Source: Nitrospirae bacterium RBG_13_39_12
GTDB taxonomy: Bacteria > Nitrospirota > Thermodesulfovibrionia > Thermodesulfovibrionales > SM23-35
Length of the DNA: 9,602 nucleotides
Assembly: GCA_001805125.1 (NCBI GenBank)
Contig: MHEF01000128.1
Span: 1 to 9,602, forward strand
Direction of reading: 5' to 3'
A program made the translations under genes and the position numbers. The notes beneath the pieces are model-generated. The model was not told the DNA's origin. It made no database searches and saw only the letters and a list, made by a program, of their open reading frames with translations. Positions 7,009-9,602 of this stretch are shown here, piece by piece; the stretch's first letter is position 1; each line of letters starts with the position of its first letter.

Positions 7009-7438
7009 ACTCATATAAAGGGGGTGGCTTGTTTTCATCTACATACCCCTGATTAAGTTCTATTATATTGCCCTCAGGGTCTTTTATCCAGCACGCCTTC
7101 ATGCCGGGTATATACTGGCTCATCTCAAGGGGACCCAGTGATATTTGTGCATCGCCTCCCATTTCCCTAAGTTTTGCATCAAGGTCATCTACCAAAAAAG
7201 CTAAATGTCTCAAACTGGGAAACTCCGGACCACTTCCTTTGTGTTGAGAAAAAGGTGCTTCCTCTGTAGCCTTAAACAATTCAAGATAGACATCACCTGA
7301 TTTTATCATAACCACCTGGTTTGGGCCCGGTTCATATACCCTCGCCCTCTTAAAACCAAAATGTTTTGCATAAAACTTTTCTATTACAATCGGGTCGTTA
7401 CATGTAATTCCAACATGAGTAAAAATTGTTTTTGCCAT
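7007..7438 (-). CDS. VOC-superfamily (glyoxalase/dioxygenase fold) protein
   Basis: A 143-residue protein of the vicinal oxygen chelate superfamily, with two paired beta-alpha-beta-beta-beta modules. Seen: N-terminal FTHVGITCND with H8, YLELF with E53, LRHLAFLVDDLD with H78, and the C-terminal signature IKDPEGNIIELNQ with E127. H8, E53, H78 and E127 are well placed for a metal site, as in lactoylglutathione lyase or methylmalonyl-CoA epimerase, but the substrate cannot be named. ATG start with AGGGGG seven bases upstream. It follows the DJ-1/PfpI gene by 29 bases and is probably co-transcribed with it. The pairing with a DJ-1-type gene and the nearby sugar genes would fit dicarbonyl detoxification; that is inference, not shown. 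Confidence 0.87.
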   Translation of the reverse strand: MAKTIFTHVGITCNDPIVIEKFYAKHFGFKRARVYEPGPNQVVMIKSGDVYLELFKATEEAPFSQHKGSGPEFPSLRHLAFLVDDLDAKLREMGGDAQISLGPLEMSQYIPGMKACWIKDPEGNIIELNQGYVDENKPPPLYE

Positions 7439-7467
7439 AACTTATCCCCCTAAACGAAATCAGCATT

Positions 7468-8031
7468 TCAGGACAAGAGTTTGATTATCTTTTTTGCAAA
7501 TATATGGCAATGTCCGCCGGTGCGTCCTGTCACAAGGTCATCATCCACCACAACATCCTCATCGACATATATAACCCCCATATTCTTTGCATCTCCTATA
7601 AGATTATTATGCACAACCGCTCTTCTGCCTTTTACCAGTTCAGGCACAGGTGCAAGAAGCCACATACCATGACATATTATTCCTTTCAGAACATTTTTCT
7701 CTGAAAATGCCCTTATAAGAAATTTACAAGCAGGAGGCAATTTATCTACTTGTTCCGTATATCTCAGTCTGTCTGATACATATGCAGAAGGTATTATGAT
7801 TGCAGAATAACTTTTTAGTGTATCATCATCCATATTCTCGAAACTTTCGCAGCATTCAAATGGTATCTTGTATTCGTGGCCTGTAAAGGTCAACCTCTCA
7901 TGTCCCCACAGACGGGTCAAAAAATGCAGGTCTGCTCCTTCTTCAGCAAAGCGTAACTGGTAATAAAATATCTCTTTTTCATAGTAATCACTTTCCATGA
8001 GGATTCCTATTTTCTTTCCTTTAAGACGCAT
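7468..8031 (-). CDS. DJ-1/PfpI/ThiJ-family protein (class I glutamine amidotransferase-like)
   Basis: A 187-residue single-domain protein of the DJ-1/PfpI family, cytoplasmic with no signal peptide. The opening GKKIGILMESDYYEKE is the usual first strand and loop with acidic residues (E18/E20). The nucleophile elbow reads GIICHGMWLL, with C120 followed by H121, and RRAVVHNN plus VDDDLVTGRTGG match the family's later strands. Members include proteases, chaperones and glyoxalase III-type enzymes, so the activity is open. The C-terminal element usually reads like T(S/G)R-x-P-x-D-L-x-x-F; here it is TGRTGGHCHIF, with an H-C-H cluster (174-176) in place of the usual residues. ATG at 8031 with AAGGAG upstream. 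It is followed 29 bases later by the VOC gene. No confident promoter was found in the gap before it. Confidence 0.88.
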   Translation of the reverse strand: MRLKGKKIGILMESDYYEKEIFYYQLRFAEEGADLHFLTRLWGHERLTFTGHEYKIPFECCESFENMDDDTLKSYSAIIIPSAYVSDRLRYTEQVDKLPPACKFLIRAFSEKNVLKGIICHGMWLLAPVPELVKGRRAVVHNNLIGDAKNMGVIYVDEDVVVDDDLVTGRTGGHCHIFAKKIIKLLS

Positions 8032-8195
8032 GGTTTCGTCACTCCTTATTTATAAATCAGTTTGTTTATGATCATATTCGGCGCCCCTCTAAATTCGGAG
8101 AGCACAGCCAGAACCCTTTTTTAAACAACCTCACATTTTACATTCGTTTTATTTCTAATAATCCAGCTACGAAAATTAAATTAATAAATCACCTA
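8032..8195. other. intergenic gap, AT-rich, no gene
   Basis: A 164-base gap between the lipoprotein stop and the DJ-1 start. I see no credible coding frame and no convincing -35/-10 pair for the downstream gene. A 10-base perfect palindrome TATGATCATA (8067-8076) lies about 40 bases before the DJ-1 start and could be an operator half-site pair, but it is short enough to be chance. Confidence 0.5.
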
Positions 8196-9392
8196 TTAAA
8201 ATAAACGCCTTTTCTGGCGGTAAATCTTTGACTCGGTGTTAGGTCCGGCTGTCCCTCCCCCAACATTCGCAATAGCCAGATATAGATCGCTCCCGATAAT
8301 GAAGAACTCACAGTCCGAAGCACCGTTCATTGGAATAGACTGGAATTCAACAAATCTTGAACCGTCCCAAGAGTAAATCTTTGAGTCGACCAGATAGGAA
8401 CCAGCGTCGTTTTTCCAGTTGGCGACTGCAAGAAAACTGTCGGGCCCGTGGGAAGCAAATCCCCATCCGACTGCCCCGGAGGTAGAGATAGACTGAAACT
8501 CGATAAATTTGGCGCCATCCCATCTGTAAATCTTCGAGTCAATCTCCAGCCCAGTTTGGTAAGGCCCGCTGTGCAGATTGGCGACCGCCAGGTAAAGAAC
8601 TGATCCAATAGTAAAAAAATTCCAGTCGTGGGCGCCGTTTGTCGGGATTGACTGGTATTCGTCAAATTTCGAGCCGTCCCATTTGTAGATCTTTGAATCA
8701 ATGTTGAAATTGGTAGTGAAGTCGGTCGAATAGTTTGCAACAGCAAGGAAGCTGTCGCCGTCTATGGTGAAAAATTCCCAGCGCAACGCACCGTTGGTTG
8801 AAATTGCCTGGAATTCGACAAACTTTTCTCCATCCCACTTGTATATCATCGAATCTATGGTAAAATTGGCTGTGCCGCTTCTGTTGTTAGCAACCGCAAG
8901 GTAACAATCACCACCCATGGTGAAAAATTTCCAGCCTGAGGCCCCGTGAGTGAGGATTGCCTGGAATTCGACGAATTTTGTCCCGTCCCACCTGTAGATT
9001 TTTGAATCAATGTCAAAGATGCCACCCCCCATATTATTGTTAGCAACAGCAAGAAAACTGTCATTGGCAACTGTAAAAAACTCCCACTGAGTGGCCCAGT
9101 TCGTGGGGATTGTCTGGAATTCGACGAATTTTGTCCCGTCCCACCTATAGATTTTTGAATCTATATTGGGGGTCTGACCGTTAAAATTATTGGCCACAAC
9201 CAGAAAGCTATCATTTCCAATGGTAAAAAACCTCCAGTCGCGTGCACCGTTCGTTGGAATGGACTGGAATTCCTCAAACTGTAGCAGATGCTGTCCTGAA
9301 TATGGTCTATTCCCGGAGTCTGAACACCCTGCGGAAAGGAGCAGCCCTGCAAGCAAAACCGCTGGCAGGAATCTGACGGGATACTTTCTCAT
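8196..9392 (-). CDS. EAR/EPTP-repeat lipoprotein, predicted seven-bladed beta-propeller
   Basis: A 398-residue predicted lipoprotein. Start chosen at ATG 9392: it gives a classic signal peptide (MRKYPVR, hydrophobic 8-19) and lipobox LSAGC with C23 lipidated, whereas extending the frame upstream to 9545 reads through AT-rich and IS-like sequence. AGG lies three bases before this ATG. After a short linker come seven consecutive repeats of 50-53 residues from F39 to the end, each built as F-x-E-F-Q-x-I-x-T-x-G-A-x-x-W-x-F-F, then S-F/Y-L-A-V-A-N, then D-S-K-I-Y-x-W-D-G. This matches the EAR/EPTP repeat of LGI1/epitempin and TSPEAR, which forms a seven-bladed propeller. Likely exported and anchored in the outer or inner membrane; ligand unknown. 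Repeat 6 lacks the FFTIG core and repeat 7 has Cys for Trp and ends RQKRRLF rather than WDG. Confidence 0.85.
   Translation of the reverse strand: MRKYPVRFLPAVLLAGLLLSAGCSDSGNRPYSGQHLLQFEEFQSIPTNGARDWRFFTIGNDSFLVVANNFNGQTPNIDSKIYRWDGTKFVEFQTIPTNWATQWEFFTVANDSFLAVANNNMGGGIFDIDSKIYRWDGTKFVEFQAILTHGASGWKFFTMGGDCYLAVANNRSGTANFTIDSMIYKWDGEKFVEFQAISTNGALRWEFFTIDGDSFLAVANYSTDFTTNFNIDSKIYKWDGSKFDEYQSIPTNGAHDWNFFTIGSVLYLAVANLHSGPYQTGLEIDSKIYRWDGAKFIEFQSISTSGAVGWGFASHGPDSFLAVANWKNDAGSYLVDSKIYSWDGSRFVEFQSIPMNGASDCEFFIIGSDLYLAIANVGGGTAGPNTESKIYRQKRRLF
8198..8219 (-). terminator. possible weak intrinsic terminator at the end of the lipoprotein gene
   Basis: On the minus strand CGCC, loop AGAAAA and GGCG (8219-8206) are followed directly by TTTATTTT. 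The stem has only four pairs, all G-C, and overlaps the last codons of the gene. It would separate the lipoprotein transcript from the DJ-1 gene, but it is weaker than a typical terminator. Confidence 0.35.
8199..9278 (-). repeat. seven tandem about 153-bp coding repeats (EAR units)
   Basis: The lipoprotein's repeats are visible in the DNA. The best-preserved pair, 8961-9009 and 9114-9162, differs at only about two of 49 positions and is offset by 153 bases, which is 51 codons. Unit lengths in residues from the N-terminus are 50, 51, 51, 52, 53, 51 and 52; variation is confined to the loop between the AVAN and DSKIY strands. The units at the C-terminal end have diverged most. Confidence 0.85.
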
Positions 9393-9465
9393 AAACCTGA
9401 TTCTCAAATTCCTTTCCTTAAAATAAATAATCTTAATTAATAAGAAATTGTTTTTTAATATGCAA

Positions 9466-9494
9466 AAAATAACATAGACAATACGATTTTTCAA
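9466..9494 (-). promoter_or_regulatory. candidate sigma-70 promoter for the lipoprotein gene
   Basis: On the minus strand TTGAAA (9494-9489, five of six to consensus), a 17-base spacer and TATTTT (9471-9466, four of six) precede the lipoprotein ATG by about 75 bases in AT-rich DNA. Such matches are common in AT-rich sequence, so this is only a candidate. The -35 lies just outside the proposed mobile-element end. Confidence 0.3.
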
Positions 9495-9509
9495 GGCAAA
9501 ATTCTGTAA

Positions 9510-9602
9510 TGTCAAGGCAAAATGAAAATGTCCGGTTTTCGGCAAAATGAAAATGTCTGGTTCTCACGCTGCAACCTCAATGAGCTTTTTCCGCTGATTT
9601 TG
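9510..9602 (-). mobile_element. probable terminus of an IS21-like insertion element (partial)
   Basis: Two direct copies of a 17-base unit GGCAAAATGAAAATGTC start at 9516 and 9541, a 25-base period. On the minus strand the outermost copy ends in TTGACA, so the element would finish with CA at 9511-9510. Multiple terminal repeats, and TG...CA ends, are characteristic of IS21-family elements. A shortened copy of the unit, CAAGGCAAAAT (9492-9502), lies 21 bases further out, so the exact edge is uncertain. The rest of the element is beyond the window, and the family name is inference. Confidence 0.45.
9564..9602 (-). CDS. last 12 codons of a minus-strand gene, possibly IstB-like
   Basis: A minus-strand frame enters from the right edge and ends QNQRKKLIEVAA at TGA (9566-9564), right beside the terminal repeats. 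In IS21 elements the ATPase helper gene istB ends close to the right terminus and often has a basic tail, which would fit. Twelve residues cannot identify a family, and the frame could be chance. Confidence 0.3.
   Translation of the reverse strand, partial: QNQRKKLIEVAA

Noticed and set aside
8041..8110. Promoter for the DJ-1 gene using TATGAT or TATAAA as -10
   Set aside because: No acceptable -35 hexamer lies 16-18 bases upstream of either, and no sigma-54 -24/-12 pair was found.
8327..8746. 139-residue minus-strand frame inside the lipoprotein gene
   Set aside because: It is an out-of-frame reading of the same tandem repeats with Ser/Thr/Pro-rich low-complexity translation and no domain; the repeats keep several frames open.
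9393..9545. N-terminal extension of the lipoprotein frame to an upstream ATG at 9545
   Set aside because: It would bury the signal peptide and lipobox 50 residues inside the protein and would encode the mobile-element repeats and AT-rich spacer. The ATG at 9392 gives a textbook lipoprotein start.
1..9602. CRISPR array, tRNA or rRNA genes
   Set aside because: No short regularly spaced direct repeats with unique spacers, and no cloverleaf or rRNA-like sequence, was seen. The only regular repeats are coding (lipoprotein) or terminal repeats at the right edge.

Overview
The window looks like ordinary chromosome from a Gram-negative bacterium of moderate G+C. A lipobox-bearing lipoprotein, Shine-Dalgarno sites such as AAGGAGG, and a periplasmic-sensor phosphatase support a bacterial, diderm-like host. 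The gene set would fit lineages such as Nitrospirota, Desulfobacterota or anammox Planctomycetota, but that placement is a guess from gene style; nothing here fixes the taxon.

Layout. Only the first 129 bases carry a plus-strand gene, the 3' end of tilS (tRNA-Ile lysidine synthetase). Everything else reads leftwards on the minus strand. In transcription order from the right edge: the end of a probable IS21-like insertion element (about 9510-9602); a lipoprotein made of seven EAR/EPTP-like repeats (8196-9392); a DJ-1/PfpI-family protein (7468-8031); a VOC/glyoxalase-fold protein (7007-7438); a short intergenic palindrome (6948-6976); then a tight run of six genes: an AGE-family epimerase-like protein (5078-6913), STAS protein 1 (4714-5061), a GlgX/TreX-type glycogen debranching enzyme (2594-4714), STAS protein 2 (2217-2543), an RsbW-like serine kinase (1780-2208) and an RsbU-like membrane phosphatase (162-1745).

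How the genes may work together. The last six genes have junctions of 50 bp or less, two of them overlapping, and look like one operon. They combine a complete partner-switching set (antagonist, kinase, sensor phosphatase) plus a second antagonist paralogue with two carbohydrate-active proteins. The simplest reading is that glycogen or alpha-glucan mobilisation is made together with, and perhaps controlled by, a phosphorylation switch fed by an extracytoplasmic Cache-like sensor. No sigma factor gene is visible, so the kinase's target is not in this window. The DJ-1 and VOC pair could handle reactive aldehydes from sugar metabolism; that is inference.

Most notable details: a G9 tract at the STAS1/glgX junction where a one-base gain, or a -1 ribosomal slip, would fuse the two proteins in frame; an apparent seven-blade EAR propeller lipoprotein next to a mobile-element end; and an AGE-like enzyme with extra terminal domains and altered signature motifs.
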